64,000 nucleotides of DNA. It comes from an uncultured Eubacteriales bacterium (lineage in GTDB: Bacteria; Bacillota; Clostridia; Lachnospirales; Lachnospiraceae). The notes beneath the pieces were generated by a model that saw only the letters and a program-made list of their open reading frames with translations, made no database searches and was not told the DNA's origin. A program made the translations under genes and the position numbers. Shown piece after piece: positions 37,588 through 46,526 of the stretch. The stretch lies in NCBI GenBank assembly GCA_949294665.1, contig CASFID010000059.1, forward strand, positions 31,831 through 95,830, in the 5' to 3' direction. Numbering within the stretch: position 1 is the stretch's first letter; each line of letters opens with the position of its first letter.

Positions 37588-38175
37588 ATGACGGAAGAAC
37601 TTCTTGAAATCAGAAAAGACCTGTCAAAAAAACTGAAAAAAGAACGGTTTGAGCACACAATAGGCGTAATGTACACAGCGGCGTCTCTCGCAATGAGTTA
37701 TGGGGAGGATATCCAGAAAGCCCTCACAGCAGGACTTCTCCATGACTGCGGAAAATACTGCCCGGCCAGGGAGCAGATCAAACTCTGTAAGAAATACGGT
37801 CTCCAGCTTACTTCGGCAGAGTTGGAGATGCCGGCGCTTATCCACGCCAAACTGGGCGCATATCTCGCGGCACATGAATATAAGATCAAAGACCAGAATA
37901 TCATTGACGCCGTCAGATATCATACGACCGGAAGACCAGATATGACAATGCTCGAGAAAATAATTTACATTTCTGACTACATCGAGCCCAACCGACGAGA
38001 AATCCCGGGGCTAGGAGAAATACGCAGCATTGTTTTCCGTGATATTGACCGCGCAGTATATCTTTCTGCTCTCAGGACTGTACGCTATCTGAAAGACGGC
38101 GGAAGAGCAGTGGATCCCATGACCGTGAAGACCTGTGAATATTATAAACAAGATCATAAAGGAGAGATGAAATGA
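37588..38175 (+). CDS. yqeK: YqeK family HD-domain hydrolase (Ap4A hydrolase)
   Basis: A 195-residue HD-domain protein: RFEHTIGVMYTAASLA, the metal-binding HDCGKYC, and the second half LEKIIYISDYIEPNRR. Family members cleave diadenosine tetraphosphate symmetrically. The end overlaps rsfS by four bases. Confidence 0.95.
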   Translation: MTEELLEIRKDLSKKLKKERFEHTIGVMYTAASLAMSYGEDIQKALTAGLLHDCGKYCPAREQIKLCKKYGLQLTSAELEMPALIHAKLGAYLAAHEYKIKDQNIIDAVRYHTTGRPDMTMLEKIIYISDYIEPNRREIPGLGEIRSIVFRDIDRAVYLSALRTVRYLKDGGRAVDPMTVKTCEYYKQDHKGEMK

Positions 38176-38531
38176 ACCAGTCAAAAGAAATGGCGAAGAT
38201 TGCATACAATGCACTCAGCGATAAAAAAGGAGAGGAGATTAAGATCATCGATATCACCGGCGTGTCCGTACTTGCCGACTATTTTATTATAGCAAACGGA
38301 AGCAGCGACAGTCAGATAAATGCTCTGGTCGATCACGTGGAGGAAGAGCTCTATAAAGCCGGATATCCTCTCAGACAGAGAGAAGGACGGACAAATTCGA
38401 GCTGGATCCTTCTGGACTTCGGAGATATCATTGTTCATGTGTTTGATAAAGAAAACCGGCTTTTCTATGATCTGGAGAGGATATGGAAAGACGGAAAAGA
38501 TATAACTCCTGATGAGCTCTCTGTCGGATAA
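38172..38531 (+). CDS. rsfS: Ribosomal silencing factor RsfS
   Basis: A 119-residue RsfS (Iojap) that binds L14 on the 50S subunit and blocks subunit joining in starvation. DITGVSVLADYFIIANGSS and SWILLDFGDIIVHVF are the family blocks. Start overlaps the yqeK stop (ATGA). Confidence 0.96.
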   Translation: MNQSKEMAKIAYNALSDKKGEEIKIIDITGVSVLADYFIIANGSSDSQINALVDHVEEELYKAGYPLRQREGRTNSSWILLDFGDIIVHVFDKENRLFYDLERIWKDGKDITPDELSVG

Positions 38532-38555
38532 CAACTTCGAGATAAACGTATATTA

Positions 38556-38612
38556 AAAAAGAGAGGACGTTTTCCCTGCCTGTTTATTAAGGGAAATGTC
38601 CTCTCTTTATTA
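38556..38612. terminator. Bidirectional terminator between rsfS and lexA
   Basis: AAAGAGAGGAC (38558-38568) pairs with GTCCTCTCTTT (38598-38608), with A and T runs on each flank; an inner TTTCCC/GGGAAA pairing extends it. Confidence 0.9.
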
Positions 38613-38623
38613 TTCGTATTCGA

Positions 38624-39241
38624 TCATTTGAAAAGTCTGATCACACCGATCACCTTACCCAAAATGGAAACTTCTTTTACAATGATCGGATCCATAAAGT
38701 CATTTTCAGGCTGAAGTCGATAAACGCCTTCCTCCTTGTAAAATGTTTTTACTGTAGCGCTGTCGTCCACAAGAGCAACGACCATATCGCCGTTCGATGC
38801 GGTATCAGCTTCCTCCACAAGGACCATATCGCCATCCAGGATACCCGCATTGATCATGCTCTCGCCTTTTACTTTGAGCATAAAAGTCTGTTTATTCGGC
38901 ATATGCTCGATTGGAATAGGGAAGTAATCCTCAATATTCTCCTGAGCCAGGATCGGCTGTCCTGCCGCTACCTGTCCCAGGATGGGGACGTTCACCATTT
39001 CCCGTCTTGTCAGATTAAAGTTATCATCCAGTATCTCGATCGCTCTCGGCTTTGTCGGATCTCTTCTGATATATCCGTTTTTCTCAAGAGTCTCAAGATG
39101 AGAGTGGACAGAAGAGGTGGACTTCAGATTAACAGCTTCACATATCTCACGTACCGCCGGCGGGAATCCTCTCTGCAAAATCTGCATCTTGATATATTCC
39201 AGTATTTCCTGTTGTTTTTTACTTATCTTTCCCTTTGACAT
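38624..39241 (-). CDS. lexA: LexA repressor
   Basis: A 205-residue SOS repressor. The N-terminal winged helix (about residues 1-70) recognises the operators; the Ala-Gly self-cleavage site lies in GQVAAGQP. The catalytic Ser is in [10 protein letters not shown] and Lys in [16 protein letters not shown] precedes the ATG. It is divergent from a YneA-like gene, as in Bacillus, and shares a control region with several LexA boxes. Confidence 0.98.
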   Translation of the reverse strand: MSKGKISKKQQEILEYIKMQILQRGFPPAVREICEAVNLKSTSSVHSHLETLEKNGYIRRDPTKPRAIEILDDNFNLTRREMVNVPILGQVAAGQPILAQENIEDYFPIPIEHMPNKQTFMLKVKGESMINAGILDGDMVLVEEADTASNGDMVVALVDDSATVKTFYKEEGVYRLQPENDFMDPIIVKEVSILGKVIGVIRLFK

Positions 39242-39270
39242 AATTCCCTCCGAATATCTTTATATAAAGT

Positions 39271-39299
39271 ATAGTATCATATTCGACCGGAAAAAGCAA
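39271..39299 (-). promoter_or_regulatory. Promoter of lexA
   Basis: On the minus strand TTGCTT, 17 bases, TACTAT, with a LexA box (39310-39323) just upstream of the -35. Confidence 0.65.
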
Positions 39300-39309
39300 A
39301 CACTTGTTG

Positions 39310-39323
39310 CGAAAATATGTTCG
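39310..39323. promoter_or_regulatory. LexA box 1
   Basis: CGAAAATATGTTCG, one mismatch to the Firmicute consensus CGAACATATGTTCG, located between the lexA and yneA-like promoters. Confidence 0.85.
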
Positions 39324-39332
39324 ATTTTCTTG

Positions 39333-39361
39333 TTGACAAACAGATGTTCGCGTATTATAAT
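39333..39361 (+). promoter_or_regulatory. Consensus promoter of the YneA-like gene with LexA box 2 in its spacer
   Basis: TTGACA, 17 bases, TATAAT, both perfect. LexA box 2 (CAAACAGATGTTCG, 39337-39350, two mismatches) fills the spacer, the standard layout of a strong but SOS-repressed promoter. Confidence 0.88.
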
Positions 39362-39370
39362 ATCTCATAT

Positions 39371-39384
39371 AGAACAATTGTTTG
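39371..39384. promoter_or_regulatory. LexA box 3
   Basis: AGAACAATTGTTTG keeps GAAC-N4-GTT and lies just downstream of the predicted start. A further weak half-site ATGTTCG is at 39394-39400. Confidence 0.6.
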
Positions 39385-39504
39385 CGCAAATGGATGTTCG
39401 AGTTAAAGTATACTTGTATACAATTTGGCTTTTACTGTTTTATAAGGTTAATTTTGTTCCTGCACAGTGATTCGGGGACCGTTTTTAAAAGGGGTTGTTG
39501 CAAA

Positions 39505-39846
39505 ATGAAAAAGAGAGCGTCAGTACATCGTATCAGAAAGAATTTGAGGAGATTTTTTACCGGTTTTGCGGTCATGCTGGTCATCAGCATTTCATTTGGA
39601 GCTTTTCTTGTATCGGCACATGAAGAATCCGATGATAAAGATTCTGTACATAAGTATTATAAGAGTATTGAGATTCAGTCAGGAGACTCGCTTTGGTCCA
39701 TAGCTGAGGATACAATGACAGACGAATATCATTCTGTCGCAGAATATGTACAGGTGCTCAAGTCAATGAATGATCTGGATTCTGATCAGATACAATCCGG
39801 CCGGAGTCTGATCGTCGCATATAACGAAAATCCCCGCATTGACTGA
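39505..39846 (+). CDS. YneA-like SOS cell division inhibitor, LysM domain
   Basis: A 113-residue protein with a basic N-terminus, one membrane/signal segment (FFTGFAVMLVISISFGAFLV) and a LysM domain (SGDSLWSIAEDTM, then SGRSLIVAYNEN). Bacillus YneA has the same layout, is beside lexA, and stops division when the SOS response is on. The ATG at 39505 has AAGGGG upstream; longer frames start in the operator region and are not used. Three LexA boxes precede it. Sequence similarity to YneA outside the LysM layout is not assessed. Confidence 0.88.
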   Translation: MKKRASVHRIRKNLRRFFTGFAVMLVISISFGAFLVSAHEESDDKDSVHKYYKSIEIQSGDSLWSIAEDTMTDEYHSVAEYVQVLKSMNDLDSDQIQSGRSLIVAYNENPRID

Positions 39847-39873
39847 CTATTCATCGGGCACAGCATTTAGCGG

Positions 39874-39901
39874 TATCAATATACATCCCTATGTATTGAT
39901 A
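39874..39901. repeat. Inverted repeat of unknown role
   Basis: TATCAATA-TA-CAT pairs with ATGTATTGATA around a CCCT loop, just before the terminator that follows the YneA-like gene. Confidence 0.5.
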
Positions 39902-39921
39902 TAATATATACACCCACTTAA

Positions 39922-39970
39922 GGCCGAAGCAGAATATATTATAGAAGAGTCTGTTTCGGCCAATAGTTTA
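39922..39970 (+). terminator. Probable terminator after the YneA-like gene
   Basis: GGCCGAAGCAG (39922-39932) pairs with CTGTTTCGGCC (39951-39961) with one mismatch; the T tract is weak (AATAGTTTATAC). Confidence 0.6.
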
Positions 39971-40014
39971 TACATTTTAATCTATACGACAAATACTGAT
40001 TTTTCCAAAAGATG

Positions 40015-40043
40015 TAGACAAAAATGAGCTTATGAGCTATAAT
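40015..40043 (+). promoter_or_regulatory. Promoter of the tyrosine recombinase gene
   Basis: TAGACA, 17 bases, TATAAT, about 40 bases before the ATG. Confidence 0.75.
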
Positions 40044-40089
40044 AACTGCAGGTAAATACAATGAATTCAATAAATAAGGGGTTAATCAC

Positions 40090-41175
40090 ATGGAAACGGC
40101 AAAAAACAACATATCATCAACTTCAAAATCTTATCATGAGCAGCGTTCAATAGACAACACGCTCAGACTCCGGGCAATCTTAAAGACGCTTCCTCCTTTT
40201 GCAAAAGATTATTTTCGGGCTGTTGAGCCGACTACATCGGCCAGAACACGTATTTCTTATGCTTACGATATCCGTGTTTTCTTTCATTTTCTGATAGAAA
40301 CTAATCCTGTATATAAGAATTATACAATGGAACAGTTTACACTCCAGGACCTGGAGCGGCTCGAGCCTGTTGATATTGAAGAATATCAGGAATATCTGAA
40401 AGTCTATGAGAATGATGAAAAGAAACAGGTTACAAATACAGAAAAGGGACTTGCGCGCAAAATGTCGGCGCTCAGAAGCTTTTACGGATATTTCTATAAA
40501 AGGCAGGCAATCACAAAAAATCCTACTTTGCTTGTAGATATGCCAAAACTGCATGAAAAGGCGATCATACGTCTTGATGCCGACGAGGTTGCAAAACTTC
40601 TTGATTATGTCGACCACGGCGGCGACAATCTGACCGGTCAGCGGAAAGCATATTATGAGAAAACGAAAAATCGGGATCTCGCAATTCTGACGCTTCTTCT
40701 CGGAACAGGGATCCGTGTGTCCGAATGCGTAGGCCTAGACATACAGGATGTTGATTTCAAAAATAACGGCATCAAGGTGACGCGCAAAGGCGGGAATGAA
40801 ATGGTCGTCTACTTCGGCGAAGAAGTGGAAAACGCTCTTAAAATGTATCTGTATACTACAAGAAAGACCACTATCCCACTGCCCGGCAATGAGAACGCTC
40901 TTTTTCTCTCCACACGCCGGAAACGCATGGGCGTACAGGCCGTTGAAAATATGGTCAAGAAATACGCCCGCGAGGTCACTCCGAATAAAAAAATAACGCC
41001 GCATAAACTCAGAAGCACTTATGGTACGGCTTTATACAGAGAAACCGGAGACATCTACCTTGTTGCTGATGTTCTCGGACATAAAGATGTGAATACGACA
41101 AAGAAGCATTATGCCGCTATCGATGAGAACCGCCGAAGAAAAGCTGCAGGCGCCGTCAAACTTCGGGAAGTATAG
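40090..41175 (+). CDS. Tyrosine recombinase (XerC/D-like)
   Basis: A 361-residue site-specific recombinase. A SAM-like N-terminal core-binding domain covers about residues 35-155. All catalytic residues are visible: Arg in GTGIRVSECV, Lys in VTRKGGN, HKLRSTYGT, His in GHKDVNTTKKHY, and the Tyr of that last segment. It has its own promoter. No attachment-site repeats or cargo are seen around it, so it is more likely a resident Xer-type enzyme than the integrase of an inserted element. Confidence 0.92.
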   Translation: METAKNNISSTSKSYHEQRSIDNTLRLRAILKTLPPFAKDYFRAVEPTTSARTRISYAYDIRVFFHFLIETNPVYKNYTMEQFTLQDLERLEPVDIEEYQEYLKVYENDEKKQVTNTEKGLARKMSALRSFYGYFYKRQAITKNPTLLVDMPKLHEKAIIRLDADEVAKLLDYVDHGGDNLTGQRKAYYEKTKNRDLAILTLLLGTGIRVSECVGLDIQDVDFKNNGIKVTRKGGNEMVVYFGEEVENALKMYLYTTRKTTIPLPGNENALFLSTRRKRMGVQAVENMVKKYAREVTPNKKITPHKLRSTYGTALYRETGDIYLVADVLGHKDVNTTKKHYAAIDENRRRKAAGAVKLREV

Positions 41176-41207
41176 AGTCTCTTTACTAGCCTTATCTGCT
41201 TTTCGTC

Positions 41208-43214
41208 TTATCTGACTCTTCTGAGTACAAGCACATAGAGCCGGGAGAGATTTCGGGCATACTGTGTCATCAGTGAAGATAATTCCGGCTCTCCCTCTAT
41301 ATATCTCTGATACTTCATTCCATCGATATTTTTCAGTTTTTTCTCTTTCTTAAGATGAAGCATTTCCTGAATCTGATTCAATACATAATCCGTATATGAG
41401 ATGTACCTTTCCATAATCCTGCGCGCCTCAGGCCCGCGTTTTTTATGTTTTACCTGAAAGAACATCTGCTGGATCTCGGATGCCATACACCAGGTTATAT
41501 TCAGGATCTTATTGAAATATTCTCTGTCCCTGTCGTTCTTTTCTACCTGCGGAAGATCGTTCCTGATTTGGGCAAGTATCGTGTGATACTGGATCTGTGC
41601 ATCGCATATGCGCCAGTAGTCAAGCTGATTGGTGAGCAGATCTTCAAGCATACGAAGATACATGTGATGCATGTGGAACAGCATCTGGAAATTATAGCGC
41701 ACCTGACTGCCCAGACTCGTCGGGAAAAAGAATCTGTTTATGAACAGGACAAAAAGAACAGCTGCAATGATATAAGCCATGCGGAGGAACACCGCCATCG
41801 TTTCCCCCATAGCAAGCGTCGTCATGGACAGAGCAAAACAGGTGACGAACAATGCATGAATGATCGTTCCGGGTGTCGCGGTATACATGCATGTCACCAT
41901 GATCCCGGCCAGGATCAGATGAGACGCCATCGAGTCACAGAAAGGAAGTACAAGCGCCACGAGCACGCATCCGACAGCCGTTCCGATAAAACGTGTACGC
42001 ATGCGGTAATTGCTGTCCTCGTACATCGGACGCAGGAGAAGGAACGCATTCATCACAAACCAGTAGGAATGATCGTCGTAAAACAGTAAATTAAAAGCCA
42101 TCCCTGTCATCAGGACCACACTCATACGAAGCGCAAACCGCATCTCAAAGGTATCCGGTCGGAAATGTGCAAGGATCTTTTCTTTAAACTGATGCTCTGC
42201 CGGCACCTCCCACTGTTCACTCAGGATCCCCTGATCTTTTACTTCCGCCTGGTGGAGAATAAAGAGAAACATACGGAAGAAATTGGCCACATGCCGGTGG
42301 AATATGTCTTTTTCCTTTTCTGATTCTGCCAGCAGACGGCGCCCCTCCTTCTTAAGCGTCTGCGTTCTGTCGCGATTCCCCGAAAGAAAATCGATTTCTC
42401 CTGCTTTCTGCATATATCCGGCCAGTTCCAGAGCCAGTCTGCGTGAATCCTCATCCGCGGGACGGAGTACCTGACTCTGATTGGATACAAGATAAGTCGT
42501 TCTCTGTATCAGGAGGGCAAACATATACTGCAGTTTTCCCGCTGTCGTTACCACATGTCTCTTGCCTCTTTTATCATTCGCCTCCTGATAGAGAAGCCTC
42601 TGCAGTCTGAAAAGTTCTTTTAAGTCTCTGCTGACATCTTCTTCGTTCAGAAGCTTCTCCAGTATGCATCCCAGCAGCTTCATAACCTTCCGCTCTGTAC
42701 ATATACCAAGTTTTCCGCGATTCATCCGGTGATACAGCTTGATGGTAATGAACACAAAGATACAACAGAATATCATTGCCTCGAACTGCAGGATAAATCC
42801 ATTCCAGTCGACCGGGAGAAACTGCATAAAGGTAAATGTCATCAGCGTAGAGAAATAACCGAACTGATTAAACTGCGAAGATTTCGTAAATATAAGCCAG
42901 AATGGAACGATCAGATTCAATGCCAGCGACAGACCGATATTCCAGGTGGCGATATAGGCCAGCACGAGCAGGAGGAGCTGCTGGAGGAGCAGAACGATCA
43001 GAGGTCCTGTGGGGACCTTTCTCTTCTTATAATTTCCCTGAAAGATGACAGTTACAAGAGACGCGATCGTTATGTATTCCATTCCGAAGAGAAATATGAC
43101 GGAATAGAACATGATCAGAAAAAAGGCTATGACAGGAAGAGCCTGCAGGAACTGTGTCCACACGCTCTCAGCCCGGTCATGAAATTGTGGCGATCTGACT
43201 TGTTTTATATTCAT
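41208..43214 (-). CDS. FUSC family membrane protein
   Basis: A 668-residue membrane protein with two sets of membrane segments (about residues 25-165 and 370-500) separated and followed by soluble helical regions, the layout of the FUSC/YccS/aromatic acid exporter family. The second set contains RMSVVLMTGMAFNLLFYDDH and FALSMTTLAMGETMAVFL. The ligand is unknown. It is convergent with the recombinase gene and divergent from the ttcA-like gene. Confidence 0.85.
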   Translation of the reverse strand: MNIKQVRSPQFHDRAESVWTQFLQALPVIAFFLIMFYSVIFLFGMEYITIASLVTVIFQGNYKKRKVPTGPLIVLLLQQLLLLVLAYIATWNIGLSLALNLIVPFWLIFTKSSQFNQFGYFSTLMTFTFMQFLPVDWNGFILQFEAMIFCCIFVFITIKLYHRMNRGKLGICTERKVMKLLGCILEKLLNEEDVSRDLKELFRLQRLLYQEANDKRGKRHVVTTAGKLQYMFALLIQRTTYLVSNQSQVLRPADEDSRRLALELAGYMQKAGEIDFLSGNRDRTQTLKKEGRRLLAESEKEKDIFHRHVANFFRMFLFILHQAEVKDQGILSEQWEVPAEHQFKEKILAHFRPDTFEMRFALRMSVVLMTGMAFNLLFYDDHSYWFVMNAFLLLRPMYEDSNYRMRTRFIGTAVGCVLVALVLPFCDSMASHLILAGIMVTCMYTATPGTIIHALFVTCFALSMTTLAMGETMAVFLRMAYIIAAVLFVLFINRFFFPTSLGSQVRYNFQMLFHMHHMYLRMLEDLLTNQLDYWRICDAQIQYHTILAQIRNDLPQVEKNDRDREYFNKILNITWCMASEIQQMFFQVKHKKRGPEARRIMERYISYTDYVLNQIQEMLHLKKEKKLKNIDGMKYQRYIEGEPELSSLMTQYARNLSRLYVLVLRRVR

Positions 43215-43279
43215 TGCATCCTGTCCCCTTTTATAATATCTGTCTTCCCCGGTAATTGCAGCAGTTCTTTATATCCCTC

Positions 43280-43308
43280 TTGTAATTCTCTCTTTTGGTC
43301 AGTATAAT
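43280..43308 (+). promoter_or_regulatory. Promoter of the ttcA-like gene
   Basis: TTGTAA, 17 bases, TATAAT. Transcription would start near 43315, which rules out the ATG at 43315 as start codon and supports that at 43345. Confidence 0.78.
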
Positions 43309-43344
43309 ATAGAAATGTACGAAAAGAGAAAGGATCAGTTAAAT

Positions 43345-44079
43345 ATGCAGTTACAGCGTTTATTAAGCTATACGAGAAAAGCCGTAGACGAATACGGCAT
43401 GATACAGGAAGGCGACCATATTGCCGTGGGAATATCCGGCGGGAAAGACAGTCTGACACTCCTCTATGCTCTCCACGGTCTCCGGCGTTTCTATCCGAAT
43501 CATTTTCAGTTGAGCGCGGTCACTGTAGACCTTGGATTCGAGGATTTCGACCTCTCTCCCATCCAGGAGCTCTGCCGGGAGTTGGAGATCCCCTACCGGA
43601 TCGTCAGCTCGGACATCTACAATATCCTGTTTAACATACGAAAGGAGAGCAACCCCTGTTCCCTCTGTGCCAAGATGCGAAAAGGAGCCCTCAACCAGGC
43701 TGTCAGAGAAATGGGATGTAATAAGGTCGCCTATGCGCATCACAAAGACGACATCATTGAGACAATGCTCCTCTCCCTTATCTTTGAGGGACGTTTTCAT
43801 TCCTTTTCTCCAAGGACCTATCTGGATCGAATGGATCTGACCGTCATACGTCCCCTTATGTATGTCGATGAAATGGATGTGATCGGTTTTAAAAATAAAT
43901 ATCATCTTCCGGTTGTAAAAAGCAGATGTCCGGTTGACGGTCATACAAAACGTCAGTATGCGAAAGATCTGCTCCGGCAGCTCAATACAGAGCATCCCGG
44001 AGCCAGAGAGCGGATGTTCCACGCGATCCTCACTGGAAATATTTCCGGATGGCCGGCCCGTTCTGTTCGTATCCGCTAA
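43345..44079 (+). CDS. TtcA-type tRNA 2-thiocytidine biosynthesis protein
   Basis: A 244-residue PP-loop ATPase of the TtcA/TilS superfamily. The PP-loop SGGKDSLTLLYAL is near residue 30. The cysteines for an iron-sulfur cluster are NPCSLC and the later KSRCPVDG, the pattern of TtcA, which thiolates C32 of tRNAs. AAAGGA precedes the chosen ATG. An upstream ATG at 43315 lies at the predicted transcript start. Confidence 0.88.
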   Translation: MQLQRLLSYTRKAVDEYGMIQEGDHIAVGISGGKDSLTLLYALHGLRRFYPNHFQLSAVTVDLGFEDFDLSPIQELCRELEIPYRIVSSDIYNILFNIRKESNPCSLCAKMRKGALNQAVREMGCNKVAYAHHKDDIIETMLLSLIFEGRFHSFSPRTYLDRMDLTVIRPLMYVDEMDVIGFKNKYHLPVVKSRCPVDGHTKRQYAKDLLRQLNTEHPGARERMFHAILTGNISGWPARSVRIR

Positions 44080-44092
44080 ACTACAGTGAAAT

Positions 44093-44136
44093 GTCTCCCG
44101 GCAGATAGAATAATTTATCTGCCGGGAGACTTTATT
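44093..44136 (+). terminator. Intrinsic terminator after the ttcA-like gene
   Basis: A perfect 15-pair stem (44093-44107 with 44116-44130) followed by TTTATT. A second hairpin CCGGATC/GATCCGG (44137-44159) lies next to it and may serve the convergent gene. Confidence 0.92.
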
Positions 44137-44195
44137 CCGGATCTGTCAATTTGATCCGGGATCAGTATCCTTGATTGCATTAAGATACATGGAGA

Positions 44196-44843
44196 TCATA
44201 TATGTCTTGTATTCCTGCTGATACTCTCCTTCAAATTCACATAATCAATGATGGTCTTCGCCGTGCCGTCTATCCCCAGTTCCGAACTGGTCAGGCAAAG
44301 TTCATAACTCTTCGCGTCAGACCATTTCTTGTTTGTGTAATAATTGTAATAACTGGAACGCTTCTTATCCGTCTTAATAATCATATCTTTTGCCTTGGCA
44401 TCCGTAAGATCATAGATCCTTGCAATCCTCCGGATACGTGCTTCCATATCTGCATGGATAAATACGCTGACCACATTCTTGTATGACTCCAACGCATAAT
44501 CTGCACAGCGGCCCACGAGAATACAGGGACCTTCGTCCGCGATTTTCTTTATTGCGTCAAACTGCGCCAGAAACACTTTATGGTTAATTGGCATATCTGT
44601 ATATGTATTTCCGGAATACCCCATAGAATATGTGTCCATAACAAGGGAATAAAGGAAACTGTTCGTCGGTTTCTCATCATGCGTCTCGAAGATTTCTTCA
44701 CAGATCCCGCTCTCCTTTGCGGCTCTGGCAAGCATCTCTTTGTCATACAATTTGATGTCAAAAGCCTCGGCGACTTTATAGCCGATCTCTCTTCCTGCAC
44801 TTCCGTATTCGCGTCCTATTGTAATGATCGTATTTGTTTTCAT
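44196..44843 (-). CDS. Cytidylate kinase-like family protein
   Basis: A 215-residue P-loop protein of the cytidylate-kinase-like family (PF13189 type). The N-terminal TIGREYGSAGREIGYKVAE replaces the usual Walker A, and GPCILVGRCADYAL and the lid region ARIYDLTDAKAKDMI follow. Members occur widely in Lachnospiraceae; the phosphorylated substrate is not known. It has its own promoter. Confidence 0.9.
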   Translation of the reverse strand: MKTNTIITIGREYGSAGREIGYKVAEAFDIKLYDKEMLARAAKESGICEEIFETHDEKPTNSFLYSLVMDTYSMGYSGNTYTDMPINHKVFLAQFDAIKKIADEGPCILVGRCADYALESYKNVVSVFIHADMEARIRRIARIYDLTDAKAKDMIIKTDKKRSSYYNYYTNKKWSDAKSYELCLTSSELGIDGTAKTIIDYVNLKESISRNTRHI

Positions 44844-44921
44844 TGTAAGTCACTCTCCTTTGCGTCATACAAATTGTGATTTTGCATAAAAAAATGCTTT
44901 TACATCACTCTTTATATGACT

Positions 44922-44950
44922 ATTATAACGAAAATCCACTGCCATTACAA
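44922..44950 (-). promoter_or_regulatory. Promoter of the cytidylate-kinase-like gene
   Basis: On the minus strand TTGTAA, 17 bases, TATAAT. A GCAT/ATGC hairpin (44884-44897) lies in the leader. Confidence 0.8.
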
Positions 44951-44957
44951 TGGGAAT

Positions 44958-45890
44958 TTATATTTTTCTTCTGAGCAGGTCGAGAAGCTCCTGAAAGTAT
45001 CCCGGGAGAGGCGCGTCAAACACCATATATTCTCCGGTAGACGGATGCCTGATACCGAGTATCTTTGCATGCAGTGTCTGCCCCTGGAGCTTATAGGGAC
45101 ACTTTGACGGTCCATAAATTTCGTCTCCGAGTATGGGATGTCCGATGCTTGCCATATGCACACGTATCTGGTGTGTGCGCCCGGTCTCCAGTTCACACTC
45201 GATGTAAGTATAATCCCCGAATCTCTCAAGCACCCTGTAATGTGTGACGGCCGGCCGCCCATTTGCGGATCTGGTACTCATCTTCCTGCGGTTGGTCGGA
45301 TGCCTGCCGACAGGCGCGTTTACAGTGCCCGTGTCCTCTTTCAGATTGCCATATATAATGGCATGATACATGCGCGTGATCGAGTGCTCCTTTAGTTCCT
45401 CTGCAAGGATCTGATGCGCGCGGTCATTTTTACACACGAGCAAAGAACCTGTCGTATCCATATCAATCCTGTGTACGATGCCCGGACGCATAACTCCGTT
45501 TATTCCGGACAGACAGTCCCGGCAGTGATACATGACTGCGTTGACGAGTGTATGCTCATAGTGTCCGGGGGCGGGATGGACGACCATTCCTTTCGGCTTG
45601 TTTACGACCAGGATATCGTCGTCTTCATAGAGGATATCAAGAGGAATATCTTCCGGCAGTATTTCAGGTATTTCGGGCTCGGGCACGCGTACGAGAATCT
45701 CATCCCCCGCATTCACTTTATAATTTGCTTTCACTGTCCTGCCGTTTACTTCTATGTTTCCGTCTTTTAACAGCTTCTGGATATAAGATCGGGAAAGGCC
45801 CTCCAGATCTCTGCTTAGAAATCTGTCGATCCTTTCCCCATCATATTTCTCCGGTATATAAATATTCTGTTCTGTTATATGCTCGCTCAT
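44958..45890 (-). CDS. RluA-family pseudouridine synthase (RluD-like)
   Basis: A 310-residue enzyme with an S4 domain (GERIDRFLSRDLEGLSRSYI) and a catalytic domain whose Asp is in HRIDMDTTGSL; RTHQIRVHMASIGHPI follows. The position directly after lspA is the Firmicute ylyB position. Its usual target group is 23S rRNA helix 69. It is the last gene of the minus-strand sepF cluster. Confidence 0.94.
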   Translation of the reverse strand: MSEHITEQNIYIPEKYDGERIDRFLSRDLEGLSRSYIQKLLKDGNIEVNGRTVKANYKVNAGDEILVRVPEPEIPEILPEDIPLDILYEDDDILVVNKPKGMVVHPAPGHYEHTLVNAVMYHCRDCLSGINGVMRPGIVHRIDMDTTGSLLVCKNDRAHQILAEELKEHSITRMYHAIIYGNLKEDTGTVNAPVGRHPTNRRKMSTRSANGRPAVTHYRVLERFGDYTYIECELETGRTHQIRVHMASIGHPILGDEIYGPSKCPYKLQGQTLHAKILGIRHPSTGEYMVFDAPLPGYFQELLDLLRRKI

Positions 45891-45915
45891 ATCTGTCTCC
45901 CATCAAGCAGCTTTC

Positions 45916-46473
45916 TCATCCTCTCTTTCTGCTGAGAAAGCTGAAATCCTCCTCCTTATAGTAGAACAATATCAGAAGCGCAAATAATATAACGGCAGCT
46001 ACAACATAACAGTCTGCCACATTGAAGATCGGAAAATCTATCAGGCTGAAATAGAAGAAATCAATCACATAATCCAGTCTGATACGATCTGCCATATTTC
46101 CGATCGCTCCTGCAAAGAGAAGGACTGCACAGATCCGAAGTGGTACGTATCGTGCCGAAGCCGGTATCCGTCCGTATAGGAAGATCAGGACCGCACAGAT
46201 CAGTATGGCTCCTGCCACAAAGAAAAACTGCATATCCTGCATCATTCCGAAAGCGGCGCCCCGATTTTCCAGATACCGCAGTTCAAACACACCGTCGATC
46301 AGCACTTTTGCCGGCCGGTCCTTTAAATATTGAACAGCCATATATTTTGAATACTGATCAAGAAGCAGAGCCGCCGCGACACCGGTAAACGACAATGCCC
46401 ATATCCGTCCGGAAGTTGTATTTACAATGTTATTTCTGTTTTCATAAGTCTGATTCGTATTCTGCTCTTTCAT
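45916..46473 (-). CDS. lspA: Lipoprotein signal peptidase II
   Basis: A 185-residue membrane aspartyl protease removing the signal peptide of lipoproteins. Four membrane segments are seen. The catalytic Asp residues lie in IGNMADRIRLDYVIDFF and FNVADCYVV. An N-terminal tail of about 25 polar residues precedes the first segment. Confidence 0.96.
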   Translation of the reverse strand: MKEQNTNQTYENRNNIVNTTSGRIWALSFTGVAAALLLDQYSKYMAVQYLKDRPAKVLIDGVFELRYLENRGAAFGMMQDMQFFFVAGAILICAVLIFLYGRIPASARYVPLRICAVLLFAGAIGNMADRIRLDYVIDFFYFSLIDFPIFNVADCYVVAAVILFALLILFYYKEEDFSFLSRKRG

Positions 46474-46526
46474 TATTCTGCATCCGTTTCCTGTTTATAT
46501 GTAATACGCTGGATCGTACTGAACAT

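Noticed and set aside
39896-39950. dif-like recombination site near the tyrosine recombinase
   Set aside because: AT-rich stretches such as AGAATATATTATA resemble the centre of dif, but the arms do not match and one lies in the loop of a terminator.
40090-41175. Recombinase as part of an integrated element
   Set aside because: No flanking repeats, excisionase, or cargo; neighbours are core genes.
43315-43344. Earlier ATG for the ttcA-like gene
   Set aside because: It coincides with the predicted transcription start and has no ribosome binding site; the ATG at 43345 has one.
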